64,000 nucleotides of DNA from Aurantibrevibacter litoralis (lineage in GTDB: Bacteria; Bacteroidota; Bacteroidia; Flavobacteriales; Flavobacteriaceae), in NCBI RefSeq assembly GCF_034651555.1, contig NZ_JAYEEQ010000016.1, forward strand, positions 1 through 64,000, in the 5' to 3' direction. Of this stretch, positions 54,275-62,580 are shown piece after piece. A program made the position numbers and the translations under genes. The notes below the pieces were generated by a model. That model was not told the DNA's origin. It made no database searches and saw nothing but the letters and a program-made list of their open reading frames with translations. Position 1 is the first letter of the stretch, and every line of letters begins with the position of its first letter.

Positions 54275-54392
54275 TGTAATTTTAAGAATTCATCCTATAA
54301 ATTGCCTTTTTTGGGGCTTTTTAAACTTCGAAATAGCAGGTTATCTTATGTGGTACATCTGGACAACCAAAACTTGAAATGCAATACACATT

Positions 54393-54412
54393 AAAAATCC
54401 AGCCGTTCTGGA
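54393..54412 (-). terminator. Terminator of the fucose operon
   Basis: TCCAG-ccgtt-CTGGA (54398-54412) is followed on the minus strand by TTTTT. It lies 134 bases after the fucP stop and before the NHL gene. The plus strand also has an eight-T run, so it could work both ways. Confidence 0.6.
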
Positions 54413-54545
54413 GCTTTTTTTTTATCAAATACCAACATGCTCATAGCATGCGCCATCAACATACTCCACATATATCAAAACTAAAAGATACAATTATATT
54501 TTATAAGACCATAGAAAAATATACCAACCCAATCATGCCGTATCT

Positions 54546-55862
54546 TTATGTTACCCTTTCACCCCTGCGTGTCCCATAGCCATACATCGCAACAATTAAA
54601 AAACATAATAATGGTAAAACAAACGAAAAATTTACTTCAGGAACCCCAAGAATTAGGGTGTCCGAATATCCGCTACCTCCAATGTCCAAAATAGATCCTT
54701 GTAAAATGGGCATAAAAGCACCGCCAACGATGGCCATAACCAAAAACGCCGAAGCCGCCTTGGCATCGTCACCCAAGTTATAAAGGGCAATACCATATAT
54801 GGTGGGGAACATGGCCGACATGCATAAAGAAACAAATACCAAACTATACAGTCCACCCATGCCGTGTATAAAAATGGTACCTAAACAAAAAACCATAGCT
54901 GCCAAAGCCAAAAACAGTAATAATTTTCCGGGTTGAATGAATTTTAATAAATAGGCACATAAAAATCGACCTAACAGAAAAATAATTAAAGCCAAATACG
55001 CATAATTCACCGCAGTAGTATTGGAGATACCCAAATTTTCGGCATACTGATAGATATACGTCCAACACATAATCTGAGCACCTACATAACACATTTGTGC
55101 TATGACGCCACCCACAAACGATTTCTTTTTAAAAATACGTACAATGGAATCCCACAAGGTACCCTGATCTTTATTTTCTACCTTCTTTTCGGGCATCTTT
55201 ACGAGCAAAAAAACACCTAAAATGACTAGTACTACCAACCCCAATGCTACGTACGGATTGCGGATAATGCCTAAATCTGAGGTTTTTACTGCTGCTTTGG
55301 CGGTATCTGTTAAGGTTTCGTAAATACTGTTTCCTTGGGCATCTACATCATCAGACTGTAATGCGGCCAGAATAAAAGTTTGGGCTACGAATAAACCCGA
55401 TAACGCACCAAGGGGATTAAAAGCCTGCGCTAAATTAAGGCGCTGCGTCGCTGTTTCCTTTGGTCCCATATCCAAAATAAAGGGATTGGCAGTGGTTTCC
55501 AAAAATGCCAGACCAAAAGTGAGAATGTATAATGCCAGTAAAAAGAAAAAATAATTTTCCTTGGCCGCGGCCGGATAAAACAATAAGGCACCGACCGCGT
55601 ATAGGAGTAACCCGACGATAATGCCCGTTTTATAAGAATATTTCTTGGCCACATAGGCCGCAGGGAGTGCCATCGTAAAATACCCCCCATAAAACGCTGC
55701 TTGTACCCAAGATGCCTGCGTATTGGACAATTCCAGAATTTTTTTGAAAGCCGATACCATGGGATTGGTTATATCATTTGCAAATCCCCATAAAGCAAAT
55801 AATGAGGTAACCAATATAAAAGGAATCAAGAATTTCTTGGGAATAATGGGTGGTTTTTCCAT
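54546..55862 (-). CDS. fucP: L-fucose:H+ symporter, MFS
   Basis: A 438-residue inner-membrane permease with twelve predicted membrane helices, of the FucP/GluP branch of the major facilitator superfamily. Asp30 (LWGFANDITNP) and Glu122 (FLETTANPFI) match the two acidic residues important for proton-coupled fucose transport in E. coli FucP, as I recall them. ALPAAYVAKKYSYKTGI is the MFS A-like motif, and the second half has AQMCYVGAQIMCWTYIYQYAENLG. The gene is the last of the fucose operon (31 bases after the SDR), which supports fucose as substrate. Confidence 0.92.
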   Translation of the reverse strand: MEKPPIIPKKFLIPFILVTSLFALWGFANDITNPMVSAFKKILELSNTQASWVQAAFYGGYFTMALPAAYVAKKYSYKTGIIVGLLLYAVGALLFYPAAAKENYFFFLLALYILTFGLAFLETTANPFILDMGPKETATQRLNLAQAFNPLGALSGLFVAQTFILAALQSDDVDAQGNSIYETLTDTAKAAVKTSDLGIIRNPYVALGLVVLVILGVFLLVKMPEKKVENKDQGTLWDSIVRIFKKKSFVGGVIAQMCYVGAQIMCWTYIYQYAENLGISNTTAVNYAYLALIIFLLGRFLCAYLLKFIQPGKLLLFLALAAMVFCLGTIFIHGMGGLYSLVFVSLCMSAMFPTIYGIALYNLGDDAKAASAFLVMAIVGGAFMPILQGSILDIGGSGYSDTLILGVPEVNFSFVLPLLCFLIVAMYGYGTRRGERVT

Positions 55863-55893
55863 GTAAAAGCTGGGATTGCGTATATTGATATGA

Positions 55894-56676
55894 TTATGAA
55901 ATTGCTCTATCTAAATGCGTATAACCACCATCTACAAAAAGGAGCTGTCCGGTGGTATGACTCGACCTTTCCGATAACAAAAATGCCACTGTATCTCCAA
56001 TTTCCGCTGCGGTGGTCATTCTTTTTCCTAAAGGAATTTTTGTTGTGATCGATTTTAGTTTTGCCTCAGGATTCGGAAATGTCTTTATCCATTTCTCATA
56101 CAATGGTGTGTAGCATTCTGCAACAATAACTGCATTTACACGTATTTCGTAGGGCAACAATTCTGTAGCCCACTCCCGCGTTAATGCGTTTCTTCCACCA
56201 TTTGCTGCTGTGTACCCACTGGTGCCTCCCTGTCCCGTAAAGGAAGTTTTAGAACCGATGTTCACAATGGCTCCCTTACATTTTTTTAGTTCCGGTAAAA
56301 CCAATTGCGCCATAAGGTAATAATGCGTTAGGTTTCTGTTGATAGATCGGAGAAAATCGGCATAGGTTCCATTTTCTAGACCAACCCCATCATTAATGCC
56401 CGCATTATTTACCAAACCTTCTATGCAGCCAAATTTTTCAAGTACTTGAAGCACCGCATTTTTACATTGCTCTTGATCGGTAAGCTCTGCTATAACATAA
56501 TCCGATGTTCCTCCAGACTGCTTTATATGAGCTACTGCTTGCTTCATACTTTCCTCATCTCTGCCTACAATCACCGGAATGGCACCTTCTTGAGCCAAAA
56601 TAGTACTAATACCCAAGCCGATCCCTTTGGATCCGCCTGTAACAATAATGACCTTGTTTTTTAAAAATAAATCCAT
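55894..56676 (-). CDS. SDR, probable L-fucose dehydrogenase
   Basis: A 260-residue classical SDR. The nucleotide motif VTGGSKGIGLGIS is at about 12-24, LVNNAGINDG at about 87-96, the catalytic Ser in NIGSKTSFTGQGG, and Tyr-x-x-x-Asn in SGYTAANGGRNAL. Here the Lys of the classical YxxxK is not apparent: the usual place reads YTAAN. The stretch AECYTPLYEKWIKTFPNPEAKL resembles L-fucose dehydrogenases that give L-fucono-lactone. It sits between FAH and fucP in the operon. The unusual YxxxN should be noted before an active enzyme is assumed. Confidence 0.78.
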   Translation of the reverse strand: MDLFLKNKVIIVTGGSKGIGLGISTILAQEGAIPVIVGRDEESMKQAVAHIKQSGGTSDYVIAELTDQEQCKNAVLQVLEKFGCIEGLVNNAGINDGVGLENGTYADFLRSINRNLTHYYLMAQLVLPELKKCKGAIVNIGSKTSFTGQGGTSGYTAANGGRNALTREWATELLPYEIRVNAVIVAECYTPLYEKWIKTFPNPEAKLKSITTKIPLGKRMTTAAEIGDTVAFLLSERSSHTTGQLLFVDGGYTHLDRAIS

Positions 56677-56716
56677 GACCGTTGCCCTTCTACCTCGGTA
56701 TTATTACAATAAAACG

Positions 56717-57574
56717 CTATTCTGTATAAGCCCTAACTCTTTGCTTGGATGTTCCTAACCCTTCTATGCCCAACTCCACTACATCGCCCGGTTTCAAATA
56801 TTTGGGTGGATTAAAACCCAGACCCACCCCAAACGGAGTTCCTGTAGAGATAATATCGCCGGGTAAAAGCGTCATAAACTCGCTAATATAACTTACAACT
56901 TTCTGCACATTAAAAATAAAATCGGAGGTACTGCTATTCTGCACGGTTTCGCCGTTGAGCTTTAGCCATAAATTTAGGTTGTTAGGATCCTTAATTTCTT
57001 CCTTTGTAGCAATAAAAGGTCCAACAGGAGCAAAGGTATCGCAACTTTTACCCTTTACCCATTGTCCGCCACGTTCTAACTGAAAAGCACGTTCGCTGTA
57101 ATCGTTATGCAATACATAGCCCGCCACATAGTCTAAGGCTTCCTCTTCTGAAACATAGGATGCTTTCTTTTCAATAACAACTGCCAATTCTACTTCCCAA
57201 TCCGTTTTTTTGCTGTTCTTTGGAATAACGAGATCGTCGTTTGGACCCACCAAAGCCGAAGTTGCCTTAAAGAACAAAATAGGCTCGGACGGGATGGCCA
57301 TACCGCTTTCTGCCGCATGTTGGGCATAATTAAGGCCCACACAAACAATTTTAGAAGGCTTTACCAATGGTACGCCAAGACGTATTTCTGAACCAATTAC
57401 AGGGCAGGTTGCTCTGTTTTCTGCAACCCATTTTTGTAATCGTTCTAAACCATTAGAACCAAAAAAATCTTCGGTAAAATCTGTACCAAAGCCGGAAACA
57501 TCTATCCGGGTATCGTCTTCTAGTTGTACGCCCGGTTGTTCCTCTCCCGGTGCTCCAAATCGTATCAATTTCAT
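56717..57574 (-). CDS. FAH-family hydrolase, probable 2,4-diketo-3-deoxy-L-fuconate hydrolase
   Basis: A 285-residue fumarylacetoacetate-hydrolase-fold protein. The N-terminal domain (MKLIRFGAPGEEQPGVQLED) is followed by the catalytic domain (about 70-280): KIVCVGLNYAQHAAESGM, DWEVELAVVIEKKA (metal-binding Glu) and YSERAFQLERGGQWVKGKSCD. The family signature VSYISEFMTLLPGDIISTGTPFGVG is also present. In the oxidative fucose pathway this fold splits 2,4-diketo-3-deoxyfuconate to pyruvate and lactate; the position in the operon fits. Ureidoglycolate lyase is a frequent automatic name for such proteins but does not fit here. Confidence 0.88.
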   Translation of the reverse strand: MKLIRFGAPGEEQPGVQLEDDTRIDVSGFGTDFTEDFFGSNGLERLQKWVAENRATCPVIGSEIRLGVPLVKPSKIVCVGLNYAQHAAESGMAIPSEPILFFKATSALVGPNDDLVIPKNSKKTDWEVELAVVIEKKASYVSEEEALDYVAGYVLHNDYSERAFQLERGGQWVKGKSCDTFAPVGPFIATKEEIKDPNNLNLWLKLNGETVQNSSTSDFIFNVQKVVSYISEFMTLLPGDIISTGTPFGVGLGFNPPKYLKPGDVVELGIEGLGTSKQRVRAYTE

Positions 57575-57653
57575 GTATTTCTTTTTATGCGATTAGTATT
57601 GATTTTATTTTTTAACCCAATGATGTGGTCGTTTTTGGACACGTAAAATACAA

Positions 57654-58433
57654 TTATCCGTTTAATTTTATATACCCCCCATCTATGGGGAAATCTGTTC
57701 CCGTTATAAATGCGGCCTCGTCCGAACTGAGATAAAGCGCTAAATGAGCTACTTCATCTGGTGTACCCATGCGACCTATAGGTTGACTTTTAGATAGTTT
57801 AGCAAACATTTCTTCCTCTTTTCCTTCGTAATTTTTTTTTATAAAACCATCGACAAATGGGGTATGTACTCTTGCCGGTGAAATACTATTACATCGTATC
57901 CCAAAATTGAGGTAATCTTTAGCAACCGAATAGGTCATGGTAAGTACGGCACCCTTAGTCATAGAATACGCAAACCGATCTGAAATGCCCACCGTGGCTG
58001 CAATAGAAGCCATATTAAGGATTACCCCACCTCCCTGTGCTTTCATTTTTCCTATTACAGCATGCATGCAGTTATAGACTCCTTTAATATTTACATGATA
58101 CAGTCGATCTAAATCTGACGCTGTTGTTCCTTCTAAATTACCCACATGGGCAATCCCCGCATTGTTCACTAAAATATCGATACGCCCAATTTCTGCAACA
58201 GCGGAGATAATAGCGGCAACCTGCTTTTGGTGCGCTACATCGCAAGAATGAAAGGTAGCCTTACCCCCATTAGAACGTATATCTTTTACTACCCTTTCGC
58301 CATTTTCTGTATTGAATTCTAAAATATGGACATGGGCACCTTGGGTTGCAAAGGTTTTGGATATGGCTTCACCAATACCACTAGCACCTCCGGTAACTAT
58401 AGCTATCTTACTTTTTAGACTAAATGCGGTCAT
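57654..58433 (-). CDS. SDR, probable 2-keto-3-deoxy-L-fuconate dehydrogenase
   Basis: A 259-residue classical SDR with VTGGASGIGEAIS (about 13-25), LVNNAGIAHVG, the Ser of NMASIAATVG and the Tyr-x-x-x-Lys of FAYSMTKGAVL. It ends DFPIDGGYIKLNG. Directly after fuconate dehydratase in the operon, it should oxidise C4 of 2-keto-3-deoxy-L-fuconate with NAD+, giving the substrate of the FAH-fold hydrolase. Which of the two SDRs is fucose dehydrogenase is inferred from sequence features and order. Confidence 0.82.
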   Translation of the reverse strand: MTAFSLKSKIAIVTGGASGIGEAISKTFATQGAHVHILEFNTENGERVVKDIRSNGGKATFHSCDVAHQKQVAAIISAVAEIGRIDILVNNAGIAHVGNLEGTTASDLDRLYHVNIKGVYNCMHAVIGKMKAQGGGVILNMASIAATVGISDRFAYSMTKGAVLTMTYSVAKDYLNFGIRCNSISPARVHTPFVDGFIKKNYEGKEEEMFAKLSKSQPIGRMGTPDEVAHLALYLSSDEAAFITGTDFPIDGGYIKLNG

Positions 58434-58479
58434 TATTTGGTATTATTTTAGTTTACAACATATCCAGCAAACTTATTTT

Positions 58480-59802
58480 CTATTGGGTTTCTTGGCCTGT
58501 TTGCCACGCTACCCCATTTGGAAAAGCATACGCTTCTAGGGACTTTTTTTTCATTCGAATGCTATATCCCGGTGCCACAGGGGGCATGTACGCTCCATTT
58601 TTTATAACCACCGGATCTACAAAATGCTCATGCAAATGATCTACATACTCTATAATCCTGTCTTCCATAGTACCGCTTATAGCGATATAATCAATCATAG
58701 AAAGGTGCTGTACGTATTCGCAAAGTCCTACGCCTCCCGCATGCGGACAAACAGGGATGTTGAACTTTGCTGCCATAAGTAATATCGCTAGAATTTCATT
58801 GACCCCTCCTACCCTACAACTATCAATCTGACAAATTCCGATGGCATTCGCCTGCATCAATTGCTTAAACATCACCCGGTTTTGACAATGTTCCCCGGTG
58901 GCCACTTTTATGGGGTAAACTGCTTTCGCAATTTTGGCATGACCCAAAATATCATCGGGGCTCGTAGGTTCCTCTATCCACCAAGGATCAAAGCGTTTTA
59001 GTTGCGCCATAGTAAGGATGGCTTCATCTACATCCCACTTTTGATTTGCATCCATCATCAAACGTAAATCGGTTCCAATTTCTTCTCGAATAATAGCCGC
59101 GCGCCGCATGTCGTCCTTTAGATCGGATCCTACCTTAATTTTCATGTGCTTAAAACCGGCTTGTTTAGCCTCTTTGCATAATCTGCGCATCTTTTCATCT
59201 GAATACCCCAACCAACCGGCAGAGGTAGTATAGGCCGGGTAGCCCTCTTTCATTAGTGCATCAATGCGTTCTTGCTTTGTGTCCTCTTGCTTTTGTAGCA
59301 TGTTTAAGGCTTCCTGTGGCGTAATGGCATCGGTGATATACGTAAAATCGATACAAGATATAAATTTTTCCGGGGACATGTCGGCCACTAATTTCCACAA
59401 CGGCTTGCCCTCTACCTTGGCATAAAGATCCCAAACGGCATTTACCACGGCACCTGTAGCCAAATGAATGACCCCCTTTTCGGGACCCAACCACCGCAAC
59501 TGACTGTCGCCCGTAATCATTTTCCAAAAAGCACCCATATTGGTTGTAAAGCTTTCCAGTGTTTTTCCTATTATTAATTGTGACAGCGCAGTAATAGCTG
59601 CAACGCAAAGTTCATTTCCACGACCAATAGTGAAGGTAAGCCCATGTCCTTCTAAAGCATCCGGGTGATCTGTTTTTAAAATAACGTATGCCGCGGAATA
59701 ATCAGGATCCGTGTTCATAGCATCGGAACCAGCCAGAGTACGACTAGTAGGAAAACGGATATCTTTAACCAGAAAATCCGTTATGGTAATGGGTTTGGAC
59801 AT
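58480..59802 (-). CDS. fucD: L-fuconate dehydratase
   Basis: An enolase-superfamily enzyme that removes water from L-fuconate to give 2-keto-3-deoxy-L-fuconate. The 440 residues match the family. The Lys-x-Lys base is Lys221/Lys223 (MKIKVGSD). Mg2+ ligands are Asp251 (MMDANQKW), Glu277 (WWIEEP) and Glu304 (ATGEHCQN). The Asp327/His354 dyad is in QIDSCR and CPHAGG, and GTMEDR follows. All are offset by 3 from the Xanthomonas enzyme as I recall it, so it is probably active. It is the first gene of the minus-strand fucose operon, preceded by two candidate -7 boxes. The next gene starts 46 bases on. Confidence 0.94.
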   Translation of the reverse strand: MSKPITITDFLVKDIRFPTSRTLAGSDAMNTDPDYSAAYVILKTDHPDALEGHGLTFTIGRGNELCVAAITALSQLIIGKTLESFTTNMGAFWKMITGDSQLRWLGPEKGVIHLATGAVVNAVWDLYAKVEGKPLWKLVADMSPEKFISCIDFTYITDAITPQEALNMLQKQEDTKQERIDALMKEGYPAYTTSAGWLGYSDEKMRRLCKEAKQAGFKHMKIKVGSDLKDDMRRAAIIREEIGTDLRLMMDANQKWDVDEAILTMAQLKRFDPWWIEEPTSPDDILGHAKIAKAVYPIKVATGEHCQNRVMFKQLMQANAIGICQIDSCRVGGVNEILAILLMAAKFNIPVCPHAGGVGLCEYVQHLSMIDYIAISGTMEDRIIEYVDHLHEHFVDPVVIKNGAYMPPVAPGYSIRMKKKSLEAYAFPNGVAWQTGQETQ

Positions 59803-59822
59803 GCATCTAAATTTGAAAAAAC

Positions 59823-59830
59823 CAAAGCTA
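59823..59830 (-). promoter_or_regulatory. Proximal candidate -7 element for the fucose operon
   Basis: The minus strand reads TAGCTTTG (TAnnTTTG) 20 bases before the fucD ATG. Confidence 0.45.
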
Positions 59831-59854
59831 ACATCTTAAGTGCGGTTAAGCTAC

Positions 59855-59862
59855 CAAAATTA
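59855..59862 (-). promoter_or_regulatory. Distal candidate -7 element for the fucose operon
   Basis: The minus strand reads TAATTTTG (TAnnTTTG) 52 bases before the fucD ATG, 32 bases from the proximal one. The two could be alternative promoters, or one could overlap an operator of the AraC regulator. Confidence 0.45.
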
Positions 59863-59955
59863 AAACAGTGCCTAATACTATTTTTGCTTTGCTTTATAAA
59901 ACGAGGCCTATAACAGTAAAAAAGGATATCCTAAAGCCTACCTATTTTACGCCTT

Positions 59956-59974
59956 AAAAAAGGGCTGCTTTTTT
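59956..59974 (-). terminator. Short terminator of the araC gene at 59989
   Basis: AAAAAAG-GGCTG-CTTTTTT (59956-59962 with 59968-59974) lies 14 bases after the araC stop. The stem is AT-rich and weak, but the position and T-run fit. Confidence 0.5.
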
Positions 59975-59988
59975 ATATTGACCTTGAT

Positions 59989-60903
59989 TTAGGTTTCATT
60001 TGACACGTGTTCTATATGTTGTTGAAGATAGGTTCTTGGGGAACTTTTGGTGATTTTCTTGAACTGCCTATTAAAATTAGAGATATTATTAAATCCGCTC
60101 TCAAAACAAATGGAAGTGATGTTGAGTTTTTGTTCTAATAGTAATTTGCACGCATAACCAATTCGGACTTCATTGAGGTAAGTGGTAAATGTTTTTCTAT
60201 GAATGCGTTTAAAGAAACGGCTGAAAGCAGACGGATTCATGTGTGCCACTGCGGCCGCATCCTTGGACCCGATGGGCGCACTGAAATTCCTAAAGACAAA
60301 CTCGTAAATCGCATCTAAACTTTTATTTTCAGTGGTACGAAAAGAATGTATAAACCCTACACTTGCGAGCCGCTTTATAGGGCTGTGTTTGGCAAGATCG
60401 TGAAGGATTTCTATTAATTTTAGCGTTTTGTAAAAATCATCTAAAAGTTCAAGTTTTTTGATCTTTTCAATAATTTTATGGTCGAGGTCTTTAAACAAAA
60501 TTCCGTGCTGCGCCTGCGCAAACAATTGGGCAATTTGTCGCATTTCCGGAATTTGGAAAAAATGTGTCCCTAAAAAATCTTCTTTAAAATGTATGGCTAT
60601 AGCCTCTGCCAATAAATCGGACTCCTTCTTAAAATAAACATCATCATTTACCCACATATGCGGCAAGTTCGCTCCTGTGAGTACTACATCTCCGGGCTGA
60701 AATTTTGCCACATTATCTCCAATAAAGCGTGTGCCGATACTTTTAGTGATCAAAACCAACTCCAGCTCAGGGTGATAATGCCAAACTTTTAAAAAATGCT
60801 TAAATCGATGTGTCTTGATGCTAAAAGAAGCATTGGTGGCGTTCCTTCGATCTATTAAATGTAATTTCACGTCTTTTTGTGTAAAAATTTGAAGTAATAT
60901 CAT
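59989..60903 (-). CDS. AraC-family regulator with cupin-like sensor domain (copy A)
   Basis: A 304-residue regulator. The N-terminal cupin-like domain (about 25-125: VWHYHPELELVLITKSIG, FQPGDVVLTGANLPHMW) probably senses a sugar. The C-terminal AraC domain (about 195-300) has two helix-turn-helix units (SKDAAAVAHMNPSAFSRFFK; NITSICFESGFNNISNFNRQF). It lies directly upstream of fucD in the same direction, with its own TAnnTTTG box and terminator. It most likely activates or represses the fucose genes. It is a clear paralogue of the regulator at 62581, sharing HPE, GTRF-GD, PGD/EGD and NLPH-W-DDVYFKK. Confidence 0.9.
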   Translation of the reverse strand: MILLQIFTQKDVKLHLIDRRNATNASFSIKTHRFKHFLKVWHYHPELELVLITKSIGTRFIGDNVAKFQPGDVVLTGANLPHMWVNDDVYFKKESDLLAEAIAIHFKEDFLGTHFFQIPEMRQIAQLFAQAQHGILFKDLDHKIIEKIKKLELLDDFYKTLKLIEILHDLAKHSPIKRLASVGFIHSFRTTENKSLDAIYEFVFRNFSAPIGSKDAAAVAHMNPSAFSRFFKRIHRKTFTTYLNEVRIGYACKLLLEQKLNITSICFESGFNNISNFNRQFKKITKSSPRTYLQQHIEHVSNET

Positions 60904-60942
60904 CTAATATATACCTAAATTATGGCTATTTGTATATAACTG

Positions 60943-60950
60943 CAAAAATA
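60943..60950 (-). promoter_or_regulatory. Candidate -7 element for araC copy A
   Basis: The minus strand reads TATTTTTG (TAnnTTTG) 40 bases before the start codon at 60903. Confidence 0.5.
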
Positions 60951-61094
60951 ATATCATGATTTGCCAAATAAATGGTAGCATACGATAGCATTATCATCTA
61001 ATTTTAACCTGTTTTAAATTGTTCTCCAAATGATTTACAAACAACAATCATTTTTTTAAAAGTTAATTTTTTGAGTTTGTTTAATTGTCTTTAT

Positions 61095-61130
61095 AAAAGC
61101 CTGATAGTACTATCGGGCTTTTGTATTTTT
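61095..61130 (+). terminator. Orphan rho-independent terminator
   Basis: AAAAGCCTGATAG pairs with CTATCGGGCTTTT (one G-T pair) and is followed by GTATTTTTT on the plus strand. No plus-strand gene precedes it; the gene upstream is on the minus strand and reads away. It may end a small RNA or protect the fuconolactonase promoter from read-through. Confidence 0.75.
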
Positions 61131-61144
61131 TAAGAATAATCTCT

Positions 61145-61152
61145 TATTTTTG
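61145..61152 (+). promoter_or_regulatory. Candidate -7 element for the fuconolactonase gene
   Basis: TATTTTTG (TAnnTTTG) lies just after the orphan terminator, 90 bases before the ATG at 61242. Confidence 0.5.
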
Positions 61153-61241
61153 AATGGGTGTATCAGGTAGAACGTGCCAACCCATTTGCAGTAAAAATTG
61201 CAGTGCCTTATGGAGCAATAACCCACGTATAAACGGCAAAC

Positions 61242-62075
61242 ATGCGCATAGACAGTCATCAACATTTTTGGAACTATAATTCGGCTACGCACAGTTGGAT
61301 TAATGAGACGATGTCTGTATTGCGACGAAATTTTACGCCCAAAGACCTATACCCCATTCTATCAAGCTTCGGTTTTGATGGGTGTATCGCCGTAGAGGCT
61401 CATTCTTCGGAGCAAGAAACCGAATTTTTACTGCGCTGTGCGCAAGAAAATAAGTTTATAAAAGGTGTGGTGGGTTGGGTAGATCTAAGCGCTCCCAATG
61501 TTGCAGAACGCCTGCACCACTTTAGCCAGAACACGCTCTTAAAAGGGGTACGGCATTTGGTACAAGACGAGCCCAATGGCTTTATGTTAGATCCGGCGTT
61601 TCAAAACGGAATTTCTAAACTTCATGACTATGGTCTTACGTATGATATCCTTATTTATCCCCATCAACTTAAAGAAGCCAACGAACTGGTTGCTGCCTTT
61701 CCCAATCAAAAATTCGTGCTAGATCATATTGCCAAACCGTACATTAAAACGAATAGCATAAACGCCTGGCAAAAAGACATTGAATTGCTGGCGCAACATC
61801 AAAATTTACATTGTAAAATATCGGGCATGGTCACGGAGGCAAATTGGCATTCTTGGACGAATACCGATTTTACCCCCTATTTGGATGTGGTGTTCGCTTG
61901 TTTTGGTACAGATCGGATTATGTTCGGATCCGATTGGCCTGTGTGCCTTTTAGCAGCAAACTATGGCGAGATGCTTCAAATTATAGAAAATTACATCCAC
62001 CCTTATCCTAATGCAGTACAGGAGCAACTTATGGGAAAAAACGCTGCCCTTTTTTACAACCTCAATCGTTCATGA
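61242..62075 (+). CDS. Amidohydrolase, probable L-fuconolactonase
   Basis: A 277-residue TIM-barrel amidohydrolase of the COG3618 lactonase group. Family features are RIDSHQHFWNYN (His-x-His), FVLDHIAKP, CKISGMVTE and IMFGSDWPV with the conserved Asp. In the fucose pathway it opens L-fucono-1,5-lactone to L-fuconate, between fucose dehydrogenase and fuconate dehydratase. A rhamnonolactonase would look alike, but the surrounding genes are for fucose. It is cytoplasmic (no signal) and is followed by the mutarotase, with its stop 53 bases before that gene's start. Confidence 0.87.
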   Translation: MRIDSHQHFWNYNSATHSWINETMSVLRRNFTPKDLYPILSSFGFDGCIAVEAHSSEQETEFLLRCAQENKFIKGVVGWVDLSAPNVAERLHHFSQNTLLKGVRHLVQDEPNGFMLDPAFQNGISKLHDYGLTYDILIYPHQLKEANELVAAFPNQKFVLDHIAKPYIKTNSINAWQKDIELLAQHQNLHCKISGMVTEANWHSWTNTDFTPYLDVVFACFGTDRIMFGSDWPVCLLAANYGEMLQIIENYIHPYPNAVQEQLMGKNAALFYNLNRS

Positions 62076-62128
62076 CATCAACCTAAAAAAATTCAGTGGC
62101 TAAATTAGCTTTAAAAAATATCAGACCT

Positions 62129-62476
62129 ATGAAAAAACACTGCTTGACTTTAGATTTAAAAAACGATGAAGCACTGATTAAAAAGTACGACGAGTACCAC
62201 AAAGCCGTATGGCCCGAAGTACTCCAAAGTCTTGGCGACTCTGGCATACAATTCATGGAAATTTACCGGGTAAGGAACCGTTTATTTATGATTATTGAAG
62301 TGGATGATGCGTTTTCTTTTGAAAGAAAGGCAGCCATGGATGCCGATAACGCCAAAGTTCAAGAATGGGAAACTTTAATGTGGAATTACCAACAAGCCTT
62401 GCCATTTGCTAAACCGGGGCAAAAATGGATACCGTTAGAAAAGGTATTTACGTACGACGCAAAAAAGCTTGGTTAG
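62129..62476 (+). CDS. L-fucose/L-rhamnose mutarotase (RhaM-like)
   Basis: I use the ATG at 62129 (115 residues); a longer frame starts with GTG and adds residues unlike the family, whose members begin near MKKHCLTLDL. Typical features are YDEYHKAVWPEVLQSLGDSGI with the conserved His, MEIYRVRNRLFMIIEVDD, and WETLMWNYQQALP. It interconverts sugar anomers and so supplies the form used by the dehydrogenase. RhaM is a rhamnose enzyme, but Xanthomonas-type fucose clusters contain the same fold as fucose mutarotase, which fits here. Confidence 0.88.
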   Translation: MKKHCLTLDLKNDEALIKKYDEYHKAVWPEVLQSLGDSGIQFMEIYRVRNRLFMIIEVDDAFSFERKAAMDADNAKVQEWETLMWNYQQALPFAKPGQKWIPLEKVFTYDAKKLG

Positions 62477-62580
62477 CCATAACGCTTGAAGCAAAGAGAA
62501 CTATTTTTAAACTGAGAACAGCATTGTTCATGGATTCAAATACGTCACTTTTGATCTTTTACACTTGACAAATACGCCGT

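Larger units (their letters stand above)
60904..61241. promoter_or_regulatory. Divergent control region between araC (copy A) and the fuconolactonase gene
   Basis: The 338 bases hold no gene. They contain a minus -7 box for araC, a plus-strand terminator (61095-61130) with no known gene before it, and a plus -7 box at 61145-61152. A short RNA could end at the orphan terminator. Confidence 0.55.
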
